This document shows positions 1 through 6,233 of a stretch of DNA of 6,233 nt, in pieces. Origin of the DNA: Gammaproteobacteria bacterium. GTDB lineage: Bacteria > Pseudomonadota > Gammaproteobacteria > Eutrophobiales > Eutrophobiaceae. Positions within the stretch are counted from its first letter, which is position 1; every line of letters begins with the position of its first letter. The position numbers and the translations under genes are program-made. Below the pieces are notes generated by a model that saw nothing but the letters and a program-made list of their open reading frames with translations, ran no database searches and was not told the origin of the DNA. The DNA lies in NCBI GenBank assembly GCA_018676275.1, contig JABHFC010000328.1:1-6233 (forward strand). Direction: 5' to 3'.

Positions 1-54
1 ATGACAGATTCGATGCTGGGCGGACAGGCCAGGACAGGCGGCGACAAGGACTGA
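1..54 (+). CDS. 3' end of an upstream gene, possibly a DUF2232-type membrane protein
   Basis: Only the tail is visible. Read in frame 1 it gives 17 residues ending GGDKD and a TGA stop at 52-54. Frame 3 is also open from the left edge to a TAG at 60-62, so the true frame cannot be settled from the window. In many gammaproteobacteria the gene just before rplI is rpsR or a DUF2232 membrane protein. Neither reading resembles the basic C-terminus of ribosomal protein S18, which makes DUF2232 the better guess from gene order alone. The tail contains two copies of GGACAGGC ten bases apart (22-29 and 32-39). Confidence 0.3.
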   Translation: MTDSMLGGQARTGGDKD

Positions 55-99
55 TTCAGTAGTTTCTCTGGCCGATGTGGTTTAGAGCTTATTGATGGG

Positions 100-105
100 T
101 ATAAA
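100..105 (+). promoter_or_regulatory. Possible -10 element upstream of rplI
   Basis: TATAAA lies in an AT-rich stretch 60 bases before the rplI start and just ahead of the leader hairpin. No convincing -35 hexamer sits 16-18 bases upstream (the bases there read GTGGTT), and the extended -10 TG is one base out of register. It may be chance. rplI could equally be transcribed from the upstream ribosomal-protein operon. Confidence 0.18.
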
Positions 106-106
106 T

Positions 107-129
107 ACGGGAGCACGATTTACTCCCGT
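107..129 (+). promoter_or_regulatory. Hairpin in the rplI leader
   Basis: A perfect inverted repeat: ACGGGAG at 107-113 pairs with CTCCCGT at 123-129, giving a 7-bp GC-rich stem with a 9-base loop (CACGATTTA). A G-T wobble could add one more pair at the base. No run of T follows (the next bases are GATATGATTG), so it is not a standard intrinsic terminator. It lies between the end of the upstream gene and the rplI ribosome binding site. It could be an RNA-stabilising or processing element, or a regulatory leader. The structure is directly visible; the role is not known. Confidence 0.5.
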
Positions 130-154
130 GATATGATTGCTAACAAGATAAAAC

Positions 155-158
155 GAGG
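155..158 (+). promoter_or_regulatory. Shine-Dalgarno site that fixes the rplI start
   Basis: GAGG, followed by a second purine patch AAGG at 160-163, stands 7 bases before the ATG at 166. The in-frame ATG at 133 has no such site, and its 11 extra residues are absent from the bL9 family, so 166 is chosen as the start. Confidence 0.75.
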
Positions 159-165
159 TAAGGTG

Positions 166-618
166 ATGGAAGTTATACTGCTGGAAAAAATACAAAAGCT
201 GGGCGAACTGGGTCAACAGGTTCAGGTTAAACCGGGTCATGGGCGTAACTATTTGATACCTAAAGGCAAGGCTGTTCCAGCGACACCAGATAATGTGGCC
301 AAATTTGAGGCCCGCCGGGAAGAACTGGAAAAGGCGCAGGCCGATGCATTTGGCAAGGCAAAAATCAGGGCGGAAAAACTCCAGGAAATTACCGTAACAA
401 TTACGAAAAAAGCCGGAGCCGAGGGTAAATTATTTGGCTCAGTGGGCACCGTCGATATCTCTGAAGCGGTCACAGCAACTGGTGAAGAACTTAACAAGCA
501 TGAGGTCGTTCTGCCAGATGGTGCGTTACGCATGATTGGCGAGTATGAAGTCGCCTTGCACTTGCACGCTGATGTAGATGTTCAAGTGAAGGTTATCGTT
601 GTTGCTGAAGAAGAGTAA
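166..618 (+). CDS. rplI: 50S ribosomal protein L9 (bL9)
   Basis: A 150-residue protein, against 149 in E. coli. bL9 binds domain V of 23S rRNA near the base of the L1 stalk and helps limit frameshifting and ribosome collisions. The N-terminal rRNA-binding domain (about 1-50) opens MEVILLEKIQKLGELG and contains GRNYLIPKGKAVPAT at 26-40. A long charged helix (about 43-74) links it to the C-terminal domain, with GKLFGSVGTVDI at 87-98 and a final beta segment ending VKVIVVAEEE. The start at 166 rather than 133 matches family length and has a good GAGG site. One deviation: the family signature has an aromatic residue after VKPG (usually Tyr or Phe), and here it is His25. The gene follows a hairpin leader and precedes dnaB by 77 bases. 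Identification is secure. Confidence 0.97.
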   Translation: MEVILLEKIQKLGELGQQVQVKPGHGRNYLIPKGKAVPATPDNVAKFEARREELEKAQADAFGKAKIRAEKLQEITVTITKKAGAEGKLFGSVGTVDISEAVTATGEELNKHEVVLPDGALRMIGEYEVALHLHADVDVQVKVIVVAEEE

Positions 619-695
619 TTTCAAACCAGCAGGTCTTGAACGCGTACATTAATATGACATCTATCTTTTCGCTTATTGTTTGTTGCTAATTAAAA
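619..695 (+). other. rplI-dnaB intergenic region
   Basis: 77 bases, pyrimidine- and AT-rich toward dnaB. TTGAAC at 636-641 resembles a -35 element, but the best bases at the right distance (TCTATC, 660-665) are only a weak -10 match, so an internal dnaB promoter is possible but not supported. No hairpin with a T tract is seen, so read-through from rplI is likely. The last 20 bases before the dnaB ATG contain no purine-rich ribosome binding site. Confidence 0.35.
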
Positions 696-2123
696 ATGCC
701 CGATACTGCTCATACGACTGATTCTTCAGATCCTGAAGTCAGGGCGCTTAGAGTCCCTCCTCATTCTATAGAGGCTGAGCAGGCGGTATTGGGTGGAGTT
801 TTCCTGGACCATGAAGCCTGGGTAAAAGTCGTCGAACGTGTCTCGGAAGATGATTTTTATCGTCGCGATCATCGAATTATCTTCAGCGCTATATCCGGCC
901 TCGATGCCGAAGGCCAGCCCTTTGATATCGTTACCGTGGCGGAATGGCTGGAGAATCGCCAGCTTCTTGATGATGCCGGTGGCTTAAGTTACCTCGCCGC
1001 CGTTGCAGAAAATACCCCCAGCGCCAGTAATATCGGAGCATACGCCGATATTGTCCGTAAACGATCCATTCTCAGACAGCTAATAAGTGCCACCAGCGAA
1101 ATTAGTGAGACCGTGTTTAATCCGATGGGGCGGAGTAGCGAAGAGATACTCGATCATGCTGAGCAGGCTGTTTTTGAAATAGCTGAACAGGAAAATCGTG
1201 GTCGTAAAAGCTACAGGCAAATCAAGGACCTTCTGGCAGTCGCAATTGACAGGGTTGGTGAACTGTTCGAACAGGACGATCCTATTACCGGTATTGCTAC
1301 TGGTTATGAACAGTTTGATTTACTCACTTCAGGATTGCAGCCCTCAGACCTGATAATAATTGCCGGACGACCGTCTATGGGTAAGACGGCCTTTGCTATC
1401 AATATTGCAGAGCATGCCGCCATCAAAGAAAAAAAGACCGTGGCGATTTTCAGCATGGAAATGTCAGGTGAGCAAATAGCCATGCGAATGATGGGTTCGC
1501 TAGGTCGGATCAATCAACAAAAAATTCGTACCGGAAAGTTAAGTGATGATGATTGGCCAAGATTGACATCGACGGTTGCATTAATGCAGGACACCAAGAT
1601 GTTTATTGACGACACGCCAGCCTTAACACCCGCTGAATTACGAGCACGTTGTCGCCGTATTTCCAGAGAGCACGGTCTGGATATGATTGTGGTGGACTAC
1701 TTACAATTGATGCAGGTAAGCGGAACCACAGAAAACCGTGCGACGGAAATATCGGAAATATCGCGTTCCATGAAGGCCATGGCAAAAGAATTGAGCGTGC
1801 CGGTAATTGCATTATCCCAGTTGAATCGAAGTCTGGAGCAACGACCTAATAAACGGCCGGTAATGTCAGACCTACGCGAGTCTGGTGCTATCGAACAGGA
1901 TGCCGACCTGATCGCCTTTATCTACAGGGATGAAGTTTACGATGAAGATAGTGCTGATAAAGGCATAGCAGAGATCATTGTGAGTAAACAAAGAAACGGT
2001 CCAATAGGAACCGTAAGACTGGCATTTTTGGGGCAGTACACACGATTTGAAAATTACATCGAAGAGCAATCTTACATGAGTAATTCTCCCTCGGCTCCTT
2101 CGTTTATGTTGGGTGATGAATGA
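696..2123 (+). CDS. dnaB: Replicative DNA helicase DnaB
   Basis: A complete 475-residue hexameric helicase (E. coli 471). It moves 5' to 3' on the lagging-strand template, is loaded at oriC and recruits primase. The N-terminal DnaB domain spans about 18-125 (PPHSIEAEQAVLGG at 21-34), followed by a linker helix and the RecA-like ATPase domain from about 195. Visible motifs are Walker A GRPSMGKT (224-231, Lys230), the catalytic Glu255 in FSMEMS, Walker B with Asp334 in IVVDYLQLM (331-339), ALSQLNRSLEQR (372-383) and the SKQRNGP hairpin (430-436), whose Lys431 and Arg433 match the trans-acting finger residues of the family. No intein interrupts these motifs. The ATG at 696 is the only sensible start, although it has no clear Shine-Dalgarno. 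The stop overlaps alr in an ATGA, implying coupled translation. Confidence 0.98.
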   Translation: MPDTAHTTDSSDPEVRALRVPPHSIEAEQAVLGGVFLDHEAWVKVVERVSEDDFYRRDHRIIFSAISGLDAEGQPFDIVTVAEWLENRQLLDDAGGLSYLAAVAENTPSASNIGAYADIVRKRSILRQLISATSEISETVFNPMGRSSEEILDHAEQAVFEIAEQENRGRKSYRQIKDLLAVAIDRVGELFEQDDPITGIATGYEQFDLLTSGLQPSDLIIIAGRPSMGKTAFAINIAEHAAIKEKKTVAIFSMEMSGEQIAMRMMGSLGRINQQKIRTGKLSDDDWPRLTSTVALMQDTKMFIDDTPALTPAELRARCRRISREHGLDMIVVDYLQLMQVSGTTENRATEISEISRSMKAMAKELSVPVIALSQLNRSLEQRPNKRPVMSDLRESGAIEQDADLIAFIYRDEVYDEDSADKGIAEIIVSKQRNGPIGTVRLAFLGQYTRFENYIEEQSYMSNSPSAPSFMLGDE

Positions 2124-3202
2124 CCCGGCCCGCCAAGGTCATTATCGATCTAGCAGCACTCCGTTTTAATTACTCCCGGGTTCAACATTTAGCCGCTGGT
2201 TGCAAAGTCATGGCTGTGGTCAAGGCAGATGCCTATGGCCACGGACTGGTTCGTGTGGCGAAAGCCCTGTCATCTGCAGATGCTTTCGGTGTTGCTTGTC
2301 TGGAAGAAGCAGAGCAGTTACGAGAGGCAAAAATTACTCAACCCATAGTCTTGCTTGAAGGTCCTTATTCTTTCGTAGAGCTAAAGCAGATTGAAGCTCT
2401 CGATCTCGATATTGTTGTTCATCATATTTCCCAGCTGGAAATGCTGGAACAAAGCACGATAAAAAAACCAATTCGGGTTTGGCTAAAGCTTGATAGTGGT
2501 ATGCATCGACTGGGTTTCGATATAAAGGAGCTAGCATCGGTTTGGTCACGTTTGCAAGTCTGTGATTCAGTTGCAAACGAGATCATAATGATGACACATC
2601 TGGCAGCTGCTAATGAAATCAATAATCCGATGACTAGCGTACAACTGGATGCGTTTGCGTCTGCCTGTGAAAGCTATACAGCAGAACGAACAATTGCAAA
2701 TTCTGCAGGCATAGTTGGCAGTTCTGATTCTCATGCCGATTGGGTACGGCCGGGATTAATGCTATATGGTGTTTCGCCAATGCAGGACAGCATTGCCAGT
2801 GATCATAATCTTCAACCAGTGATGAGCCTGGAATCCCGGTTAATTTCAGTAAAAAATCTTAACAAGGGAGAATCGGTAGGTTATGGAGCAAGTTGGCGCT
2901 GTCCCTCTGATACCACTATTGGAATTGTCGCTGCCGGCTATGGCGATGGCTTTCCAAGGCATGCCAAGTCCGGAACACCAACATTAGTAAACGGTAAACG
3001 GGCTTCCATTATCGGTAACGCTTCAATGGATATGTTAACAGTGGACTTATCCGCACAGCCACAGGCAAAGGTAGGTGACCCGGTTGAGTTATGGGGAACC
3101 AGCCTGGCTATTGAAGAAGTCGCAAGTTATGCCGACACCATTCCTTATGAACTATTATGTGGTGTTCACAAACGTCTGGCATTTGTGGAAAAAAATGGCT
3201 AA
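2120..3202 (+). CDS. alr: Alanine racemase, PLP-dependent
   Basis: A complete 360-residue cytoplasmic enzyme (E. coli Alr 359) that interconverts L- and D-alanine for peptidoglycan. The N-terminal TIM barrel carries Lys35 in VVKADAYGHG, the Schiff-base lysine for PLP. KLDSGMHRLGF (123-133) contains Lys123, which aligns with the lysine that is carbamylated in many alanine racemases, and Arg130. WVRPGLMLYG (208-217) holds Arg210, which contacts the PLP pyridine nitrogen in the family. The C-terminal beta domain supplies the second catalytic base, Tyr255 in VGYGASW, to the partner subunit; NASMDM (300-305) is also typical. All catalytic residues are present, so activity is expected. The start overlaps the dnaB stop by 4 bases (ATGA), with GGG at 2111-2113 as a modest ribosome site. 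The sequence does not tell biosynthetic Alr from catabolic DadX, but the housekeeping context and absence of dadA favour Alr. Confidence 0.96.
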   Translation: MTRPAKVIIDLAALRFNYSRVQHLAAGCKVMAVVKADAYGHGLVRVAKALSSADAFGVACLEEAEQLREAKITQPIVLLEGPYSFVELKQIEALDLDIVVHHISQLEMLEQSTIKKPIRVWLKLDSGMHRLGFDIKELASVWSRLQVCDSVANEIIMMTHLAAANEINNPMTSVQLDAFASACESYTAERTIANSAGIVGSSDSHADWVRPGLMLYGVSPMQDSIASDHNLQPVMSLESRLISVKNLNKGESVGYGASWRCPSDTTIGIVAAGYGDGFPRHAKSGTPTLVNGKRASIIGNASMDMLTVDLSAQPQAKVGDPVELWGTSLAIEEVASYADTIPYELLCGVHKRLAFVEKNG

Positions 3203-4568
3203 GGCAAAAGTACAATATCAATGCAGTGAATGTGGTTCTATCAGTATCAAGTGGGCAGGCCAGTGCCCCGACTGTAACAACTGGAATACCCTGATCGAAG
3301 AAGCTGTAACACAGGTGCAGGCAAGTGAGTCTGTACGTTTCAAAACCCATCTTGCGAAACCGGCTGAAGTTCAATGTCTTGATGCTATTGATGTCAATGA
3401 GCATCCCCGTCAGAGCACGGGTATTACCGAACTGGATCGAGTAATAGGTGGAGGACTTGTATCCGGCTCGGTCATTTTAATAGGTGGTGATCCGGGTATT
3501 GGTAAATCGACCGTGTTGATACAGGCGCTGGCATCGATAGCAGAAAATGATGCCATGAAAACGCTTTATGTCAGCGGTGAAGAATCCGTAGAACAAATTG
3601 GTCTGAGAGCAAGGCGTCTTGATCTGCCTCTGGACAAATTGCGAATTTATACAGAAAACCAGCTGGAACGAATACTTGCCGTTGCGGGCAAGGAAAAACC
3701 TTCAGTAATGGTTATTGATTCTATTCAGACGGTCTATACAGAGTTACTAAGTTCGGCTCCCGGTGCAGTTGGCCAGGTACGTGAAAGTGCCGCGCAACTG
3801 GTTCGCTACGCCAAGCAAACAAATACAACAGTATTACTTGTAGGTCACGTTACCAAGGAAGGCACACTTGCGGGGCCGCGCGTACTGGAACACATGGTTG
3901 ATACTGTTCTGTATTTCGAAGGGGATAGCAGTAGTCGCTATCGTGTTATTCGTGCAGTTAAAAATCGTTTTGGTGCAGTAAATGAACTTGGCGTTTTTGC
4001 GATGACTGACAGGGGATTACGGGAAGTGAGTAATCCATCTGCAATATTTCTGTCTCGTCACGAAGAAGAAGTGTCAGGCAGTGTCATCATGGTAACCCGG
4101 GAAGGAACCCGTCCAATGTTGGTAGAAGTGCAGGCCCTGGTTGATGAATCACATCTTAATCAACCACGAAGAGTCACCCAGGGTCTGGAACAAAATCGAC
4201 TGGTTATGCTGTTGGCGATTCTTAATCGTCATGCAGGTATTGCAACATACGATCAGGATATTTTTATCAATGTTGTTGGCGGTGTTCGCATAAGTGAAAC
4301 CGGTGCTGACCTGGCTATTTTGCTGGCAGTCCTGTCCAGTCTTAGAAATAAATCATTACCCAGCGATCTGGTTGTTTTTGGTGAGGTGGGTCTCGCCGGT
4401 GAAATACGCCCGGTGCAAAACGGCCCGGAAAGATTAAACGAAGCGGCCAAGCATGGTTTCAAACGTGCCATCATTCCTAAAGCAAATAAACCGAGAGAAA
4501 AAATAAAGGGTCTGGAAATCACGGCGGTGTCTCGCTTAAGCGAAGTGCTCGATAAAGAGTTATTTTAA
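3195..4568 (+). CDS. radA: DNA repair protein RadA (Sms)
   Basis: A complete 457-residue RecA-like ATPase (E. coli 460) that drives branch migration of recombination intermediates and, in some bacteria, extends D-loops during natural transformation. The N-terminal zinc finger has Cys10, Cys13, Cys24 and Cys27 (two CX2C pairs). The ATPase core has Walker A GDPGIGKS (98-105, Lys104), Walker B VMVIDS (171-176, Asp175) and the RadA-specific KNRFG motif (256-260). The C-terminal half from about 290 is the Lon-protease-like domain. It lacks the Lon GPSAG serine motif (the corresponding stretch reads SETGADLA), as expected for a non-proteolytic scaffold. The frame is open from an ATG at 3075, but the 40 extra residues would lie inside alr and are not RadA-like. 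The ATG at 3195 starts MAKAKVQYQCSECG directly before the zinc finger, with GGA at 3187-3189. It overlaps the alr end by 8 bases. Confidence 0.97.
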   Translation: MAKAKVQYQCSECGSISIKWAGQCPDCNNWNTLIEEAVTQVQASESVRFKTHLAKPAEVQCLDAIDVNEHPRQSTGITELDRVIGGGLVSGSVILIGGDPGIGKSTVLIQALASIAENDAMKTLYVSGEESVEQIGLRARRLDLPLDKLRIYTENQLERILAVAGKEKPSVMVIDSIQTVYTELLSSAPGAVGQVRESAAQLVRYAKQTNTTVLLVGHVTKEGTLAGPRVLEHMVDTVLYFEGDSSSRYRVIRAVKNRFGAVNELGVFAMTDRGLREVSNPSAIFLSRHEEEVSGSVIMVTREGTRPMLVEVQALVDESHLNQPRRVTQGLEQNRLVMLLAILNRHAGIATYDQDIFINVVGGVRISETGADLAILLAVLSSLRNKSLPSDLVVFGEVGLAGEIRPVQNGPERLNEAAKHGFKRAIIPKANKPREKIKGLEITAVSRLSEVLDKELF

Positions 4569-4576
4569 ACTGGCAT

Positions 4577-5068
4577 ATGGAAAACTATAGTCATTTTATA
4601 TTCGCACGTGCGCTGCATATAGCAGCTATTGTATTCTGGATCGGAGGAGTTGCTTTTGTAACAACAGTTCTTATCCCGGCACTTAAGAATATTCCAGAAG
4701 CTAATGACAGGCTGGAGTTATTTGAAAAGCTCGAAGGGAAATTTGGGTTCCAGGCAAAAATCACAACATTGATTACTGGCTTGTCGGGATATTATCTGTT
4801 GAATTATCTGGATGCATGGGATCGGCTATTACATCTTCATTTCTGGTGGATGCATTTGATGATATTCGTATGGTTGGTTTTTACTCTTGTATTATTTGTA
4901 CTTGAACCCCTTTTTTTACATCAATGGTTCCGTAAGCAGGCCTTAAAAGATAGTGATTCAGCCTTCGCATGGCTTCATCGAATGCACGTGGTATTGTTAA
5001 GTTTGAGTATATTAGCTGTACTAGGTGCCGTGGCAGGCTCACATGGATTTAGCTTTCAGCTAATGTAA
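4577..5068 (+). CDS. Four-helix inner-membrane protein, CopD/HemJ-like, function unknown
   Basis: A 163-residue very hydrophobic protein with four predicted membrane helices at about 8-34, 58-77, 88-112 and 135-155. There is no cleavable signal peptide. The first helix begins ARALHIAAIVFWIGG (10-24). The pattern of His, seven residues, Trp, then Gly-Gly resembles the start of CopD-domain and HemJ-type four-helix proteins, where such histidines can bind haem or metal. His93 (third helix) and His134/His137 (start of the fourth) could be further ligands. The HemJ-typical LYLPRLFVYH continuation is absent, so this is not HemJ itself. The loop at 37-57 is charged and helical. It starts 8 bases after the radA stop with only a weak ribosome site, so it is probably co-transcribed and perhaps translationally dependent on radA. 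That the gene is real is well supported; the family assignment rests on pattern only. Confidence 0.8.
   Translation: MENYSHFIFARALHIAAIVFWIGGVAFVTTVLIPALKNIPEANDRLELFEKLEGKFGFQAKITTLITGLSGYYLLNYLDAWDRLLHLHFWWMHLMIFVWLVFTLVLFVLEPLFLHQWFRKQALKDSDSAFAWLHRMHVVLLSLSILAVLGAVAGSHGFSFQLM
5049..5063. repeat. Short inverted repeat at the convergent junction
   Basis: TTAGCT (5049-5054) and AGCTAA (5058-5063) are perfect inverted copies around a 3-base spacer. They lie in the last codons of the membrane-protein gene, just before its stop. On the plus strand TGTAAAAACAG follows, with no T tract, so this is not a classical terminator. It may contribute to 3' end formation or may be chance, being 6 bp and AT-rich. 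Confidence 0.35.
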
Positions 5069-5078
5069 AAACAGAGAA

Positions 5079-6233
5079 TCAGGCATCCTCTTTTTGAGGA
5101 ATCTTATTAACCCGTACTTTTTTCACGGCATTATCCACTGCCTGGGTAATAGTCATGGTCAGGTTGCCAAGTCGCAAACTTGTGCCTGGTTCGGGAATAC
5201 TTTGCATGTGCTCGATTATCAAACCGTTCAGAGTTTTTGGACCATCAACAGGCAGTTCCCAGTCCAGCTGACGATTAATTTCCCGCAACATGGCGGTGCC
5301 ATCAATAATGTAGCTACCGTCTTCCTGCGGGTGAATATCTGGACTATAGCTTTGCATATCAGTAGTAAACTCACCGACGATTTCTTCCAGTATATCTTCG
5401 AGGGTGACAAGACCCTGGATGTCACCATACTCATCTACTACCAGGGCGATGCGTCGTTTTTGTCTCTGGAAATTTAGTAGCTGGGTATGCAGGGGTGTAC
5501 CCAGTGGCGCAAAATAAGGTTCAACGGTGAGGCTCTCCAGTTCTTCAATAGAAAAGTCTTCTTTATCCTGCACTTTCAAGATACGCGGAATTTTACGAGC
5601 GTGCAGGATACCGATGATTTGGTCAATACTATCTCTATAGACAGGTAAGCGGGTATGTTGGGAATGACTTAATAATTCTATTATGTCAGAGGAAGAGTCA
5701 TTTAAATCAATACCAACAACCTCCGCTCTTGGCACCATGATTTCGTCAATTGTAATGTTTTCCAGATCAAGAATACTGACTAGCATTTTCTGGTGACGGC
5801 TCGGGATCATATGGCCAGCTTCCAGCACGACGGTGCGTAATTCTTCCCTGGTGATCGGAGTTTCTTCCATATCTTCAACATTAACTTTGAGCAGTCTTAA
5901 CAAACTGTTGGCGATTTTGTTAATAACCCAGACGAATGGGTATAAAAGTTTGCCCAGGGGCGTGAGAATATAGGCAGCAGGAAAGGCAATACGTTCTGGG
6001 TAAAGTGCAGCAAGTGTTTTTGGCGCGACTTCAGCAAAAATAAGTACAACAGCTGTCAGTAATATCGGCGCGACAGCGATACCTACTTCACCAATCATAC
6101 GCATAGCGATCACGGTAGCTAATGAAGCTGCAAATATATTAACCAGATTGTTACCCAGTAATATCAGACCAATTAGTCTATCCGGGCGTTTAAGTAATGC
6201 TTCGACCAGCATGGCAGCACGATGTTTATCCTC
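5079..6233 (-). CDS. corB: CorB/YfjD-type CNNM-CBS membrane protein (HlyC/CorC family), N-terminus cut by window edge
   Basis: The TGA stop is at 5079-5081. The frame stays open through the right edge, and seven further codons (EDKHRAA) precede the Met at 6212. That Met is internal: the family has roughly 40 more residues, including the first membrane helix, so the true start lies beyond the window. Numbering from that Met: a DUF21/CNNM membrane domain (about 1-110) with LLGNNLVNI (18-26), FAEVAPKTLAALYPE (59-73) and three hydrophobic segments; a CBS pair (about 155-285) with IMVPRAEV (158-165) and the typical VVDEYGDIQGLVTLEDILEE (258-277); and a C-terminal CorC_HlyC domain (about 295-370). 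Relatives are implicated in magnesium or cobalt transport or resistance, with ATP-Mg binding at the CBS module. The E. coli YfjD/CorB paralogue is a closer match than the soluble CorC. It is encoded opposite to the radA run. Confidence 0.9.
   Translation of the reverse strand, partial: EDKHRAAMLVEALLKRPDRLIGLILLGNNLVNIFAASLATVIAMRMIGEVGIAVAPILLTAVVLIFAEVAPKTLAALYPERIAFPAAYILTPLGKLLYPFVWVINKIANSLLRLLKVNVEDMEETPITREELRTVVLEAGHMIPSRHQKMLVSILDLENITIDEIMVPRAEVVGIDLNDSSSDIIELLSHSQHTRLPVYRDSIDQIIGILHARKIPRILKVQDKEDFSIEELESLTVEPYFAPLGTPLHTQLLNFQRQKRRIALVVDEYGDIQGLVTLEDILEEIVGEFTTDMQSYSPDIHPQEDGSYIIDGTAMLREINRQLDWELPVDGPKTLNGLIIEHMQSIPEPGTSLRLGNLTMTITQAVDNAVKKVRVNKIPQKEDA
5086..5100 (-). terminator. 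Weak hairpin at the 3' end of the corB-like gene
   Basis: Read on the minus strand, TCCTC, loop AAAAA and GAGGA form a 5-bp stem within the last codons of the leftward gene. TGTTTTTA lies about 13 bases further downstream on that strand, too far for a standard intrinsic terminator. On the plus strand the loop itself is TTTTT. It is listed as a candidate 3' end element only; no clean terminator for either convergent gene is visible. Confidence 0.18.

Noticed and set aside
133..165. An earlier in-frame ATG for rplI adding 11 residues
   Set aside because: It has no ribosome site, the extra residues are not part of bL9, and the ATG at 166 has GAGG at good spacing and gives the normal length.
249..533. 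A 94-residue minus-strand reading frame inside rplI
   Set aside because: It is fully antisense to conserved bL9 coding sequence and has low-complexity Ser/Ala-rich content typical of a shadow frame.
1365..1390. An intein at the DnaB Walker A site, a common insertion point
   Set aside because: The P-loop GRPSMGKT is contiguous, and DnaB has the normal length of 475 residues.
3075..3194. A 40-residue N-terminal extension of RadA
   Set aside because: It lies wholly inside the alr coding region in another frame. RadA normally begins a few residues before its zinc finger, which matches the ATG at 3195.
4062..4565. An active Lon-type protease in the RadA C-terminal half
   Set aside because: The domain is Lon-like in fold, but the GPSAG catalytic serine motif is absent, as in RadA proteins generally.
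4577..5068. Assignment as HemJ (protoporphyrinogen oxidase)
   Set aside because: Only the N-terminal His...Trp-x-Gly-Gly pattern is similar. The diagnostic LYLPRLFVYH segment is missing, and the rest does not follow HemJ.
5094..5477. A 127-residue plus-strand reading frame opposite the corB-like gene
   Set aside because: It is antisense to the conserved CBS and CorC_HlyC coding region and has no recognisable domain or ribosome site; it is a shadow frame.
6210..6212. The Met at 6212 as the start of the corB-like gene
   Set aside because: The frame stays open upstream to the window edge, with residues that fit the CNNM domain, and the first membrane helix would otherwise be missing.
1..6233. 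A CRISPR array, mobile element, toxin-antitoxin pair or defence system
   Set aside because: No spaced repeats, transposase, terminal inverted repeats or small accessory gene pairs are seen; nearly all of the window is housekeeping coding sequence.

Overview
The window looks like ordinary chromosome from a gammaproteobacterium outside the enterics. The protein sequences of bL9, DnaB, Alr, RadA and the CorB/YfjD-type protein are all of proteobacterial type. The order rplI - dnaB - alr - radA in one run differs from E. coli, where these genes are split over separate loci. Base composition is moderate and uniform by eye. I see no insertion sequence, prophage, CRISPR array, tRNA, rRNA or other sign of transfer. 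The lineage assignment is inference from gene order and motif style; no species can be named.

Layout: (1) bases 1-54 hold the last codons of an upstream gene. (2) A leader of about 110 bases with a clean 7-bp hairpin precedes rplI (166-618, ribosomal protein bL9). (3) After a 77-base gap comes dnaB (696-2123, replicative helicase), which has no obvious Shine-Dalgarno sequence. (4) alr (2120-3202, alanine racemase) overlaps dnaB by 4 bases, and radA (3195-4568, recombination branch-migration ATPase) overlaps alr by 8 bases. (5) Eight bases later a small four-helix membrane protein (4577-5068) ends the rightward run. (6) A leftward CorB/YfjD-type CNNM-CBS membrane protein converges on it with only 10 bases between the two stops. 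It runs off the right edge, so its N-terminus is missing.

The rightward genes look like one transcriptional unit, or two with a possible internal start before dnaB. The unit combines translation (bL9), replication (DnaB), cell-wall D-alanine supply (Alr), recombination (RadA) and an uncharacterised membrane protein. The products do not form one pathway; the grouping is of the growth-related housekeeping kind. DnaB and RadA are both RecA-fold hexameric motors on DNA.

I found no undescribed system. The points most worth a second look are the uncharacterised His-containing membrane protein after radA, the rplI leader hairpin, the missing Shine-Dalgarno of dnaB, and the very tight convergent junction with its short inverted repeats.
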